A stretch of DNA of 64,000 nt, from assembly GCA_963921795.1 (NCBI GenBank), contig OY997643.1, positions 72,594,164 through 72,658,163 on the forward strand, given 5' to 3'. The notes under the pieces were generated by a model. It made no database searches, was not told the origin of the DNA, and saw only the letters and a list, made by a program, of their open reading frames with translations. The DNA comes from Nannobrachium achirus (lineage: Eukaryota; Chordata; Actinopteri; Myctophiformes; Myctophidae). The stretch's first letter is position 1. Each line of letters opens with the position of its first letter. The position numbers and the translations under genes are program-made. Below are positions 1 through 10,906 of this stretch, piece by piece.

Positions 1-235
1 GTGTACACTCACAGAGCCATAAGGGTCCATTTGGTTCCATTTGTTCACTCTCAGAGTCACAGAGCCGTAAGGGTCCATTTGGTTCCATTTCTACACTCAG
101 AGTTACAGAGCCGTAAGGGTCCATTTGGTTCCGTTTGTACACTCTCAGAGTTACAGAGCCGTAAGGGTTACAGACAGACCCGTAGGGGTCCATTTGGTTC
201 CATTTGTACACTCTCAGAGTTACAGACAGACCCGT
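1..235. repeat. 48-bp minisatellite, cut by the window start
   Basis: About five head-to-tail copies of a roughly 48-bp unit containing GTAAGGGTCCATTTGGTTCC followed by CACTCTCAGAGTTACAGA. Later copies carry a small internal change (GACAGACCCGTA). The array runs into a short (TAA)n tract near 236-255. The open frame through it is a by-product of a unit length divisible by three and is not a gene. Confidence 0.9.
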
Positions 236-280
236 AATAATAATAATAATAAAATAGAGTCCCCCATAGAGGCCTGCTAA

Positions 281-510
281 TAGTGCATCCAGCTCACCAC
301 AGCGCTAACAAGACTGATAGCTTTTAATTTATCAATCAGAATGGAGTGATTTATGGTGTAAAATGCCTTCTGGAGGTCCAGTATGACTGCAATGTTGCAA
401 TATTTGCCCAAATCCACCTTAGATTTGATGCGGTCGTTCAAATAGAGAAGGCGTGTGTCAGTGGAGTGGGATTCTCTGAGGCCAGATTGTCAGAAATGAA
501 CATTTAGGCT
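281..510 (-). mobile_element. LINE reverse-transcriptase fragment, antisense
   Basis: Read on the minus strand, this stretch encodes a recognisable non-LTR reverse-transcriptase segment: ESHSTDTRLLYLNDRI, then VILDLQKAFYTINHSIL, then LIDKLKAISL. These correspond to the RT fingers/palm region around the first catalytic motif, where families usually read LDLSKAFDT. Here the Asp after F is replaced by Tyr (AFYT). No flanking endonuclease or 3' tail is attached, so it is a dead fragment. The same piece recurs at 21324-21545 and 38249-38470, always directly before the same hAT-like element, so the pair moved together. Confidence 0.75.
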
Positions 511-572
511 GAAACGACAACACAAAACAAAGTCCTGGGAACTTGTTTCCATTGTGGTCCTATACAGTAGAG

Positions 573-1103
573 CAGGGGTTTTCAAAGTGGGTGACGGGGC
601 ACCCTGGGGTGTCGGGGCACTCTGGGGTGCTGCGATGGCAGTCCAGGGGTGCCGCAACATAATTTGATAATTTGGAATTTATTTGGACACTTATATTTAG
701 TCTCATTTTAAACTTGAAGTACAAAGTTATTGTCAGTCAGTTCTAACCAAAATGGCTATTATCTCAACGTTTTTCCTTGCAACATAATCACTAAAATATC
801 ATCACTTGTCGGGCGGAAACCTCGTATCTCCAAGTTTCAAATGTGTACGTCTTTTCTTTTGGTAAAGCAAAGCCCTGCTTCATCATACAAGACTGATGCG
901 AGGCGTTGTGTTCTATTTTATAGATGATAAATACATAACTAACGGTTTTAGACATAAAAGGTTTCCACCTGACAACGACGATATGCTATGAATATAAGGT
1001 GCTGGGAGTGAAAATTATAATGTAGAGCCCAGGGGTGCCTCGGATTAAAAAATATATATATGTTCATGGGGTGTCCTGAGACAAAAAAGTTTGGGAACCA
1101 CTG
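573..1103. mobile_element. hAT-like non-autonomous element with intact 8-bp TSD
   Basis: The element starts CAGGGGTTTTCAAAG and ends TTTGGGAACCACTG, giving imperfect terminal inverted repeats. It is flanked by a perfect 8-bp duplication, CAGTAGAG, at 565-572 and 1104-1111. An 8-bp TSD and CAG-type ends are standard for hAT. There is no transposase. Related copies at 21611-23230 and 38536-39138 keep the left flank but have lost the matching right TSD. Confidence 0.88.
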
Positions 1104-1111
1104 CAGTAGAG

Positions 1112-2040
1112 TAGAGCATTAATACAATCACATCAACCTGTATTAGGAAATACCTTTGATCTAGCCAGCATGTCAACATGATGCTCTGTAGTCTGTTCTA
1201 TGAAGGTGTCCCTCACTGAAAATAGCAGATCTACAAGTTCACAACGCGTCTCACTGTGAGCTTGTAGATTTTGTAGAAACTAGCGCCATAATGTGTCATC
1301 TTCTTGTTCTTATTTTATTGACTGAGTGAAAACTGGATTTGCTGACGACATCCACTTGCATTTGTTCATGTTGTCCACACGAGGGCGACAAAGACTGTTG
1401 AATTTAAACATTGATTGATTGAAGACTTTATTCTAGGTTTGCATAGGAAAAAGGTACATGATAGTAGGCGTACAGTTCACTAGTACAAGGTAATCTAAAA
1501 GGATAAACACCAAAAGAAAGCTTAAGTCAAGCACGGTTTGGGTACAGCAAGTTGTGCAGCAAATACTGGGACCTGATGGTAGGTGTGGCGCTCCACCTCA
1601 GCAATCCATCTCCCAGGGGTCTAGGGGGTCTAGGGGGTCCGTGGGGATACTGCAGGGGGTCCCCGAAATTGTTTGAGAAAAGGGGAAAAAGATTGTCATT
1701 AAATATAAAAAAAAAAAAAAACATGATTCTGTCTCTTTTGAATAACTTGTATACGTGATTATTGTACAACTGACAGAGGTTAGTGATAATTTGATAGTAT
1801 TGACTTTGGTTCTCAGTTAATAAGGTATGTTGATAAATGGCAATGTTACAACCACTTGTACGTATCCAAGTTTAAAATAAAAGCATGCATATTATTATAA
1901 TAGCATAGTATTGAATGCACAATAATAACATGGTGATGGTATGTTTGCACATGAAACACAATTGTGTGTGTATATGTGGCGGAGAGAGTCGCAGCCCCAG
2001 CCTGAAGCCTCAAAAGTCTAGTATCTGCTCTCGTTCCATA
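1112..2040. other. Non-genic flank with repeat remnants
   Basis: No gene is supported here. Visible pieces are: an imperfect hairpin at about 1216-1275 of the ATCTACAAG-type family seen elsewhere in the window; a TTGATTGATTG plus ACTTTATT stretch near 1411-1435 resembling an antisense LINE 3' tail; and a G-rich tract at 1612-1660 (CAGGGGTCTAGGGGGTC, later GGGGGTCCCCGAAA) that looks like the eroded end of a hAT-type MITE. The rest is AT-rich and unassigned. Confidence 0.5.
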
Positions 2041-2044
2041 GGGA

Positions 2045-2215
2045 TAGGGATATCCCTTTGGAGTAATGGTTAAGATATTGGACTTTCGCGTGGGAGACCC
2101 GGGTGGGGAGGTTCGGATCACCTCCGTTACATTGGTGCCGTGACCCGGATCCGGGCTTCCCCGTAGGAGGAGGTCAAAGGGGGGTGAGTGTGGCGGAGAG
2201 TCGCAGCCCCAGCCC
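2045..2215 (+). mobile_element. tRNA-derived SINE-like repeat
   Basis: The stretch TGGAGTAATGGTTAAGAT resembles a Pol III A box. Downstream, GAGGTTCGGATCACC resembles a B box at tRNA-like spacing, with a GGGAGACCCGGG anticodon-arm-like segment between them. It is followed by TTGGTGCCGTGACCCGGAT, a tail I associate with an abundant fish repeat. It could instead be a tRNA pseudogene. No poly-A or LINE-like tail is clear. Confidence 0.5.
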
Positions 2216-2572
2216 CCCACTCAGCAGACGAGGAAGCAACCCGCTGCCCCAAGAAGGCTAGCCCGCTTGGCGGAGCGAGTTACGGCCTGATCTCTTGCTG
2301 GGTCGTTACACTACCCCCTCCTCACAGAAGCGCGCCCTCGCGCTTTACTGCACACGGCCGGTCCCTCACGTCCCTCACGTGAGGGCACGCTCCACGGGTT
2401 CGCCCGTCTGACACCAATGTAACGTTTAGCAGACTGAGTGAAGCAGTTCGCTCCAACCGGGACGCGAACCCCAGCCCCCCACTCAGCAGACGAGGAAGCA
2501 ACCCGCTGCCCAGAGAAGGCTAGCCCGCTTGGCGGTGCGAGTTACGGCCTGATCTCTTGCTGGGTCGTTACA
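2210..2572. repeat. Direct duplication of a ~100-bp GC-rich segment
   Basis: The segment at 2210-2310 (containing ACTCAGCAGACGAGGAAGC and ending TGGGTCGTTACA) recurs at 2472-2572, 262 bp later, with only a few changes. The intervening part carries ACGTCCCTCACGTGAGGG. The second copy runs directly into a (TA)n tract. No coding function is seen. Confidence 0.85.
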
Positions 2573-2594
2573 ATATATATATATATATATATAA
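2573..2594. repeat. (TA)n microsatellite at the left edge of the duplicated block
   Basis: A short TA tract followed by ATTCTAT. The same tract plus ATTCTAT sits at 23676-23728 and 39575-39592, at each unit boundary of the segmental duplication. It may have served as a recombination point. Confidence 0.8.
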
Positions 2595-2606
2595 TTCTAT
2601 TTTTAT

Positions 2607-4526
2607 TGTCTCCACCAGCCGAAGGCATGGGGGAGAGTATGTTTTCCCTTCCGTCTGTCCGTGTGTCCGTCCGTCCGTCCGTGCGTCCGTGCGTGCGTGC
2701 GTGCGTCCTCGCACTTTGTGAGCACCTAATCTCAGTCGCTGTTGGCCCGGTCGCTGCTAAAGTGAGCACACACACTCCCTGGATGCCAATCTAGAACCTC
2801 TGCCCTAAATCTTTAAAATGGGCGCTTTCTAGCGCCACCTAGTGGCTGATGTTCGCAAAAGACATTTCTGTGCACTACTCTTACAGATTTTGTCCAAAAA
2901 TCCTACAAATCGGTAGGCAGTATCTCAACAGTCATGTGATCAACACGGATCTGTCCGATTTTGCATATTCCATCCTGATTGGCTAAGATTGGCTTCCAAA
3001 GTTTGTAGAATTGAGCAGTTTTGAACAAAATGCCTCAAATCACAAACGCAAAGTGCAATTATCATGAAATCGCGCATACACGTTCCCACTAGGCCGAGGA
3101 AGAAATTACACTTATTTCTTTTTTAAATCAGCCTCACGTCTTGAGTGAGGCCTATATTTAAGCGCATTCTGAACAGGCACAGCACAGGACAGTACTGTGG
3201 GTCCTCGACACTGCAGGTAGCGTGTCGAGTGAGGGAGAGTTTGAAACTGTCTGTCTGTACTGGTAAGCCTGTCTTATTTGTAGTTTATCCTCGCTTTGAC
3301 TGTTTTATGTTTGTTTCTATGGTTTACAATGACAATGTTTTATATTACCAGGTCAGTACCTCGATGCCAGTATATGGTCATGGATGTTGGTCGTGTCCAT
3401 TGACTTGACTTGAATTGTTTGGGGTGGAGCCCACCCGCTCCTTAATGGGTAGACTTTGAACTTGAAGAAATGTGAGTAGTATTCTAATATGAACGTGAAA
3501 AGGAAATGGGTTGACACATTCTGTAATTATGAGCTTTGTGTAACTGTGCCTAACATATCACTGTCTTTGTTCAGCTGCAGGTGGTGAACTGTTTAGTGTG
3601 CTGGCCTGAGGTGTTCATGTTGGCCTGGGTTTATAAACAAGAAGCCTTGGTAAATAAACATTATGGGCTATCTTTTGTTTTGATACAATGCATTGGTTGC
3701 AGTACCTGTACCCGTGACATGACTTATTTTGTATTTTTGATTGGGCTGGGTTATATACTGTTGGGATGATATTGTTCTAGATAATACTGTACATGCTTTT
3801 GAACTAATAGTTTCTTGTCATTATTGCACTGTAGGTCTTGGAACAAGCGGCACCTACCGTTGTTCCTTTCCCCTCCTTATTAGTTTTGATCATTGTTAGC
3901 CATTCTCCCCATGTGACATTGAGATCTCAGAAATAACACTTTTTATTAACTTTTAAGATTTTTTCTGATTACTTCTTTTCTAAATAAAATAATTGTTATA
4001 CTTGTACCAAGCGTTGGAGTTGTTATATTTCTAGCGGGTCACATATGTAAAACACATTTCTGGAGATTACTCCTTGAGATTTTATCCAAAAATCACGCAA
4101 ATCGGTACACAGTATCTCTATAGTCATGTGATCAAGTCCGATCCGTCTGATATTTCATATTCCATCCTGATTGGCTAATATTAGCTTCCAAAGTTTGCAG
4201 GATTGCTCCGTTTTTTAACAAAATGCCTCAAATCATCAACGCAGCTTGCCATTACTGTGAAATTTGCCACACATATTCCCACTAGGTCAAGGAACAAATG
4301 CTACCTTTTTCACATTGGCCTGTTATAGCGCCACCAGCAGGTAGACTTTAGCAAAACAAATTTTTGGAACACAATGCTTCAAATCATGCATGCAGCATCC
4401 GATTGCCATGAAAGATCTAAGGTGAAGAACATATGCCACCCTTTTTACATTGGCCTATTATATAGTAGCACCACCAGGACACACGGCCTGGTGGAGACCT
4501 GTGCTCGGAAGAGCACTGCTTCTAGT
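2607..4526 (+). mobile_element. Helitron2/Helentron-like non-autonomous element, family C
   Basis: The left end TGTCTCCACCAG is matched in inverse by CTGGTGGAGAC at 4488-4498, just inside the right end. It is followed by a hairpin GTGCTC-GGAA-GAGCAC (4501-4516), then TGCTT and CTAGT at the terminus. This asymmetric inverted repeat, subterminal hairpin and CTAG end is the Helitron2/Helentron plan. Removing the element joins TTTTAT to TCTATG, matching the uninterrupted site near 23721-23733, so it inserted between T and T without duplication. Internally a ~280-bp segment occurs twice (about 2860-3110 and 4050-4310), separated by a ~0.9-kb stretch of unknown origin. No Rep/helicase coding is present. 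Confidence 0.8.
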
Positions 4527-5616
4527 TCTATGTAGCCCTGTTATTATTTTGGGTTAATAAGAAGAGACATTATTTGAAATGCTGCTATTTTGAAAGATAT
4601 ACTGTAACAGTTGTTTTGTGATATATTTGATACATTGTGACATGGTTTATCGTTCAAAAGAAATTGGTACTTACTTATATTTACATATTAATACTTACCT
4701 TTACCTACCTGTGGGTTTATTTCATTACTGGGTTTTATTTCTGTGATGTTCTATATTTTGTCCAAGTGTACTTACCGTAGCCGAGTGGCAGAGCCAATCA
4801 GGAGTGTACTAGCAGGTCATGTGATAGGAAGTGAATGAGCGGTCGTTGTCGTTGTCTTAGAGCGTGGTATGATGCCGGTGATAACAGACGTGTTGAATGA
4901 TAAAGTGAAACAAGAAACATGACAAACGGTTTTACTTGGAAAGTCTTACAGTCGCCTGTGTAATGGCATGTTGCCGAGAAGATTTTAAGACTGTGGAGTG
5001 CCATTGCTTTTTCACCAAGATAAGTGACTGTGTCATGTGATTCTACTGAGTGAGTGTTTGCTAGCAGCTAGCTGGCTAACGTTAGCTGCGTCCGCATTGG
5101 CCCACAGTGTGTTTGGAGTAGCCGGCTAGTTAGCTACAGCTAGCTGGCAGAGTGTGAGTGTTGCTAAGCCAGCAACTTCAGCTGCTGTTTCAGAGGAGAG
5201 AGCGAGTCTTTTGTAAATCTACGTGGAGGATATGAAGGACCTCATCAATCCTGTTATAGCATGTGGAGCTAGACCCCTTTGACTCGTCATCGGATCATCA
5301 TTGTCGTTCTTTTGAAGATCTGTCTGTGGAACGTGTAATAAAGAAAGTCTCCTGAACAGTGAGTAAACATTCCTGAGTGAGGAGTCGGACGCCATCATCT
5401 GGAAGTAAACAACAGGCCTGCAAGTTGCAACGTGGGTGGGTTTTGTTTTCTTTTATTTAGATGCCGCCTTAGGTAGAAATACAGTGCACTGTGGTATTAT
5501 TGGGACCGTAGCCTACCTATGTTCCCAAGGTTCTATGTTCCCCACTTACCACCTGAACCTAACTTCGCCCACCAGGCGTAACAACGGGCGGTTTGATCCG
5601 GTCTAGGCGGAAACTA
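4527..5616 (+). other. Candidate upstream exon/promoter region of the zinc-finger gene
   Basis: This is non-repeat-like sequence conserved in both units. At 5060-5150 it contains repeated GCTAGC/TAACGTTAGC words, which in my reading are frequent around teleost promoters and 5' UTRs. A short ATG frame at 4963 reads MACCREDFKTVECHCFF before stopping. A good donor-like GTGAGT follows CTCCTGAACA at about 5358-5364. A transcribed 5' exon ending there is possible, but no coding exon with the right phase (one base) to join the exon at 12933 was identified. Treat it as a candidate only. Confidence 0.3.
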
Positions 5617-5720
5617 CAAGCCGACAGTGTTGGGTATCGTTACATTTTGAAGTAACTCGTTATGTTACTTTAGTTACTGACTTGAAAAACGAATCCGTTA
5701 AGTTACTCCGCTACCCAATG

Positions 5721-6748
5721 CAGGGGCGTAGCCAGGAATTAAATTTTGGTAGGCGAAATGCCAACCCCCCCCCCCCCCCCCCCCCCCCCTTTCAAAAAGC
5801 ACAGTATGGAGCATTACAAACAAGGCGAACATTGCTCCCAAATAGTGACATATAGGCCTATTTCAACTTGTGATTACAACACTAGCTAAATTAGTTCAAA
5901 GTAAACTTGTGTCCCTTAAAATACATGGCTCACAACAACATGCGGCGGGGCTTGAGCTTGAAAATATCGATAATTTTGAGAGTGAACTACTCCTTTAATG
6001 AAATACATTTTATTTTTTATTTAAGGCCCATTCCCACTGGGCCAGATAACAGATAAAAAAAACTCTTTCTTTAGATATTTTTCCATTCAAAGTGGATGGT
6101 AGATACAGATAAAAAAATATATATATCTACCATGCACAGATATTTGCCACAGGTACTTCTATCTGTGGTAGATATTATAGATATATTTTTTATCTGTTAT
6201 CTGGCCCAGTGGGAATGGGCCTTACATTTATGGAAGAGGCTTGCTTAATGAGTTTTAATATGCTACAGCTGGAGAGACAACAAGATGTCAATTCTTAATC
6301 CAGCAGTGCTGGATTTAAACAACACAATGATCACGTATTGTGTTTGGAAGCTGTTTACCTACTACATTAAGGACTTTATTCATTTGGAACAGAGGATATC
6401 CTACAGGTAGGAGGAAAGCAGAATGGACTTTGTTCAGTGTGTTATTGTCTCTGTTGTTGCGACTTGAGTTAAATAGCCCGGCAGCCCAAATTTACATATC
6501 TCTAAAAGGGTAACACTTTCTCAATGGCCAGGCCGCCTACTAGTCAATGAATGGAACTGGTTGAGCGACATTCTATAGGCCTATGGTCCTCTCCACACTG
6601 TAGGCCTACTGCCCAGTCAGGCCTTTACACAATGGAAATAAGAGACTTTTTTTTTTTTTTTTTTTTAGATTTTTTTTTTTTTTTTTGCCAGATCATTTCT
6701 CAGTTGGTAGGCGGTCGCCTCGTTCGCCTACCGCTGCCTACGCCCCTG
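5721..6748. mobile_element. hAT-like element nested in the 5625-7556 element
   Basis: The terminal repeats are CAGGGGCGTAG and CTACGCCCCTG, with more inverse similarity inward (GGTAGGCG / CGCCTACC). A perfect 8-bp TSD, ACCCAATG, lies at 5713-5720 and 6749-6756. A run of about 24 C residues follows the left end, and long T runs lie near the right end. It has no transposase. A ~200-bp palindromic MITE sits inside it. Confidence 0.92.
6023..6223. mobile_element. Palindromic MITE, third level of the nest
   Basis: The arms AAGGCCCATTCCCACTGG... and their exact inverse near 6190-6223 pair over more than 35 bp, with a TATCTGTTATCTGG inner part. The flanks read TTAA on the left and TTAC on the right, which hints at a TTAA-type (piggyBac-like) target but is not exact. 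The superfamily is left open. Confidence 0.8.
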
Positions 6749-7564
6749 ACCCAATGACAATTGTAACTTAACGAGTTACCGTTACCGACCATTAAAACCC
6801 ACCAGCGTGGACGTTTGGTAAACATAAAAACACAAGAATGCAGCCTCCTTTTAGCTCATGCGTCCTCTTCAATCGACCAACGCTCCCCAGCATTAAACTG
6901 TACAGTACCTCGGTGCCATGGCATTGATATGGAGGCTCTATCCGGAGTTAAATGGCCGGTCCGGGTCGAATCCACCGTTGTCCGCCGTTCACTCCAGATA
7001 CGATCCAATGATGTACAGTAAATCCATTTGAATACCCTACCGACGCGGACTTTTACACACAGTCAACTAAAGGCACGGACGCTACTATATCTCCCCGTTA
7101 TGAGGAACGATCAACACGTAGGCAATAGTAGCCATAAATTATAACTTCCAGTTGTTTCGTGGGACATGCACTAGCACCGTAGAAGTCAACAACAGAGTGA
7201 ATTGATTTCCTGGTTGAGCTGCAGAGGAAGGAACGTGATTGGCTGACATACAAGGGAGGCAGACAGGCAGGCAGGCAGAGCCGCAGACAGACAGCTACAC
7301 ACACACGTGTATTTGTTGACAGAATAAGACAGGAGGAGGAAATGTGACTCGGGGCTTCTTTTTTAATCGGTGGCAACAAAATGAACAGGGAAAATGGGAC
7401 ACTTTAAAAAAAAAATAACGAGATTACTTTTTCGAAAATATAACTAAGTAACTAACCGTTATATTGTAAAATGTAACTCGTTAAGTTCCTCCGCTACCGC
7501 CAAACTAACGTCGTTACGTAACGTCGTTAGTTATAACGACGTTACACCCAACACTGCAAGCCGA

Positions 7565-8663
7565 AGAAGCGGCGTCGCTTTGTTTTGCTTCCCTCCGTTT
7601 GTTTCCCCTATTAAAATGCTCGAGTAGCCTAGTGTAGTCTTGCCAGTCGCTACGAGTTGGAATAAAAGATGCATATCCCAAAAAATGAATAAATTCAAAA
7701 GCAAAACTATGCCGCATCAAGGAGTTTATTAGTTAGGCCCTAAAAGTATGTCCTTGAGCGACCCCGGGTGGGGACGCTGTCATCTCTATCAGGCACGTAG
7801 CGCGTTACTTTAACAATAACCCGACACGTTATAAGTTATCTTGAGTATGACAGTAGTTCGGGTTGAAGTGTTAAAGTAAAGGCGAATTCGAATAAGCTTT
7901 AAGGAAATGCTGAGTAGACGTTAATTCACATTTTATGGTTTCCTTAATTGTTTCCTTAATTGTTTCCTACAGCCCATGTTTTACAACTGTATTAAATTCT
8001 TGGCTGTTGTAAATAAACAGTTATGTCTTCTAAGTTATGTCTGCATTTTCTAGTAGTGAACAAAACAAGACAGTATATTTTTATCTTTTCAAAGTGTGTT
8101 GTGAGCCGTTTTCAGTCTTTTCACTAATTCTAATTTCTCTTTACGTACCATGCCAACCCATTAAAAAAACACCCAGCACAGAAGATAAATAAAATGAGAG
8201 GCCTTTCAAAGTACAAGTGTCAAGTTTATTTTGAGCACAGCACAAAAGTGTCAAGTGCAGGCTTTAACAGTTAATGTGTGTGTGTTGTTAAGAGGGGCGT
8301 CTCTATAGAGTATAGGGGCGTCTCCACTCGCCGAACTGCGCCGTTATTTTGAATCACGCCTTTGAGCACTACAACATGACGTAAAGTGGTTTCCTCTCCC
8401 GACCGGATCAAATCTCGAAAAGTGAAGTGATCCCAGACTACCTGAAACTAGCTCTGGTCCATCGCTTCACCTCCAGTGACGCTCTGACAGACCCGTCGGC
8501 AAATGAATAGACCGCGTTTTCTCAGCCCCTACCAGCGCTCACCTTAAGTCAAAATAAACAAAACAACTTCACTACTCACCAAACCAAAGGTAGTTTATCG
8601 TTGTTGAAAGTCTATTCTCCGTGGTGGTGAACCCCTCAGATTGTCATGAAGCTTGATCAGTGC
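7565..8663. other. Non-genic stretch shared by both units
   Basis: No gene is supported. It has AT-rich parts and a GC-richer part at 8290-8480 containing CGCCGTTATTTTGAATCACG. In unit 2 an inverse copy of that segment lies about 0.6 kb upstream, in a ~130-bp piece that unit 1 lacks. The arms could be remnants of an old inverted-repeat element. Confidence 0.5.
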
Positions 8664-8671
8664 ATTCATTC

Positions 8672-9486
8672 TAGGGATGTTAATCGACGCATTATTTGCG
8701 AATTGACGCGTCGATCACTTTTTCCGACGCGTCGATCACTTTTTTTCCCCCCGCAAAGCTGCAGCTGAGAGAAGAGCACAACGGCGCATTACTTTAAGCA
8801 ACACAACTTGCAGCAGCACCCACCAGAACTTGCATCAAAGCCCTAACAATAATTATAATAAACAATTGCTCTTCCTTGCGTTAGCATGGAGTCTGTTCTC
8901 TATAGGCTAGAAGCGGAGTGACAAAGTCCATGAAACCGTTCCGTTGTGGGAGCGCTCAGGCTGGCACTCCAGAATAGTGTATTAAATGTGGAGCTTTGTT
9001 TGGTCTGCCTCGCTGGCTCACTCTCCCTCCTTGACTGTGCCCACGGGTGTGTCGCATTAACGGCGAGTAGTGTATTTATTTTGTGTTGTGTTTTATTGTC
9101 AATCTTGACAAAATCACTACAAACGAGGCGATGTTGCCATTAAATAAGCGTGCATGCATGCAAAGGCAGGAGGTAAACAACACACATCCAGTCAGCGCGC
9201 ACTGCTATGACGCGGCACACGAACGGACCAGCAGTGTTTCTCAACCAGCAGTCCGCGGACCTGACCAGCGCCGCATGCATGCGAATCTGCGATCCATGCA
9301 TGCAACACAGACATTCACTCATCCCCGACACACACACACACCGGTCCTCTCACATTTGGAAAACATTGACGCTTATAACGAACAAGCGATTAAAACATTT
9401 TTGTGGGGAAAAAAAAAAAAAATGTTTTTCGATTTTTCGACTCATACTTTTGAGTCGATTTTCGAGTCCATTTTTTCACAACCCTA
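8672..9486. mobile_element. hAT-like non-autonomous element with 8-bp TSD (unit 1 copy)
   Basis: It begins TAGGGATGTTAATCGACGC and ends TTTTTTCACAACCCTA, flanked by a perfect ATTCATTC duplication at 8664-8671 and 9487-9494. The subterminal region has repeated GACGCGTCGATCAC words. Several open frames run through it, but none resembles a transposase. The same insertion with the same TSD is present in unit 2 (26053-26857), so it predates the duplication. Confidence 0.88.
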
Positions 9487-9616
9487 ATTCATTCTTCTTG
9501 GAAGTTTAACCCCAACTAAGTGTTCTAGCGCTTAGTTGATTCTAAAATAATCAAGTTTCACAGAATTCACAAAAGGTTAAGGGCTGTTTGATTATGGCTA
9601 AAATTAAATTAAAGTA

Positions 9617-9942
9617 AATTCACTGATCCGATCCGATCGGTGCATCCGATCAACCAGCCGTTCAGTATGCCCACTTGAGGCCATTTTGGGGTATTGATTT
9701 CCACAGTGCTGAAGGAATAATTAGTTACTGCTATGATAATAAATACATAGTAATGCTGGTAAATAACTATAAGGCAAATATATAATGAGTGAATTAATTA
9801 ATTAAAGTTAAAACATTAACATTTAGAAAATATAAATGATATATAAATAATAACTTGATCGGATCGGTGATTGATCGGTATCGGGTGATCGAACTTTTGT
9901 GATCGGTGATCGGTTCCAAAAAACCTGATCGGACCATCCCTA
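9617..9942. mobile_element. Truncated hAT-like MITE (GATCGG-rich)
   Basis: The right end TGATCGGACCATCCCTA is intact and the left end is missing. The full form is at 27016-27436 in unit 2. The remaining sequence shows the clustered GATCGG words of that element. The loss is specific to unit 1. Confidence 0.75.
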
Positions 9943-9986
9943 TTATTAAGTGTGCCTGCCATGCAACGCAATGGCAAAACACTTAT

Positions 9987-10906
9987 TAGTGTGGTTGCCC
10001 AACAGGGCAACACACTATAGTTCTAGGGAAACTTTATTTCTTTCTTTCTATACTAACTAGGGTAACCAAAAGTTTGACGGCTTTCTTCGCCCACAGTTTT
10101 TGCGCCACACATTCGCGCCATATGTCAAATCGACCGGCTTCATCGGGAATCGTGTGCTATGACTTTGCTAAGAGAAAAATTGTATAGTTTAATTGATATT
10201 AATTTATTAGTGAATTAATTTTCCCCATTGACTTATAATGGGAATCGCAAAAACTCACATTCATGTATTTTTCTCTCGCAAACCATAGGGTTTACAGTTT
10301 CAAAACAGTTTCATAAAAATCGGTACACATGATCTATGGACCCATGCGATAAACATATTCAAGCGATATTTTGATAGTCCATATACCGTTCCTCCGGAAC
10401 AGGCTTACAAAGTTAGCAAGAGGGGCCCGTTTCGCCAAAAATAGCCATAAATCACAAACGAAACATCCAGTCAACACCAAATTTTAACCACAAGTCGCGG
10501 GTGGGAGATTCAACAAATCCCCAAAAGCATTTCCACTTCGACCCTTAGGGGGCGCCACAAACGCGCAAAACATAACCGTTTCATGCCAAAACGTGTTTTT
10601 CAGGGGGAACGACCCTCTCAAAACGAAACACAAACGATCTCAGGAGAGACGCGACAACGTAATCGCCTTGCGGAACTCGTGGGAGGAGCCTATTTCTTAA
10701 AAACAAGAAACCACATCCTTACTTCAGGAACGCAGGATCCGACCGGCACCTTTTCCAGTCGCACGGCCCCGACGCTATCCTTCCCGACGTCGTCTCCCTC
10801 GGACCCCTGCGTTTTGTTCAGGGTCCCGACGGCGCATCCCAGCGACTCGCGCCGGGGCAGGGAAGGCAACCACACTCGCAATTTCCCAAATTGCACATTT
10901 TCTAGT
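9987..10906 (+). mobile_element. Helitron2/Helentron-like element, family B, inside family A
   Basis: The left end TAGTGTGGTTGCCC folds on itself with GGGCAACACACTA. The inverse GCAACCACACT lies at 10866-10876. A hairpin GCAATTT-CCC-AAATTGC (10878-10894) is followed by ACATTTT and the CTAGT end. Unit 2 and the satellite copy of family A carry the uninterrupted site (ACTTATTGTAATCCGCC), so the insertion is T|T without duplication and is specific to unit 1. The open frame at 10583-10933 has no recognised domain. Confidence 0.85.

Larger units (their letters stand above)
5625..7556. mobile_element. hAT-like element (outer member of a nest), unit 1 only
   Basis: Ends CAGTGTTGGGTATCGTTAC and, inverted, CAGTGTTGGGTGTAACG form the terminal inverted repeats. 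A perfect 8-bp TSD, CAAGCCGA, lies at 5617-5624 and 7557-7564. Unit 2 has the single uninterrupted site (CAAGCTGAAG near 24808), so insertion followed the duplication or the site was polymorphic. No transposase coding is visible. About half of its length is a second hAT-like element, 5721-6748. Confidence 0.92.

Noticed and set aside
2130-2160. TTGGTGCCGTGACCCGGAT as the primer-binding site of an LTR element
   Set aside because: No paired LTRs and no gag or pol coding are nearby. A tRNA-derived repeat with A- and B-box-like segments just upstream explains it better.
3145-3769. Spliced gene captured by Helitron family C
   Set aside because: Acceptor-like CAG sites exist near 3350 and 3575, but the flanking frames are short and match no family I know. 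It is kept only as a question in the findings.
8946-9487. Open frames in the hAT-like element as a transposase
   Set aside because: They overlap on several strands and lack hAT zinc-finger or dimerisation motifs. The element is too short for a hAT transposase.
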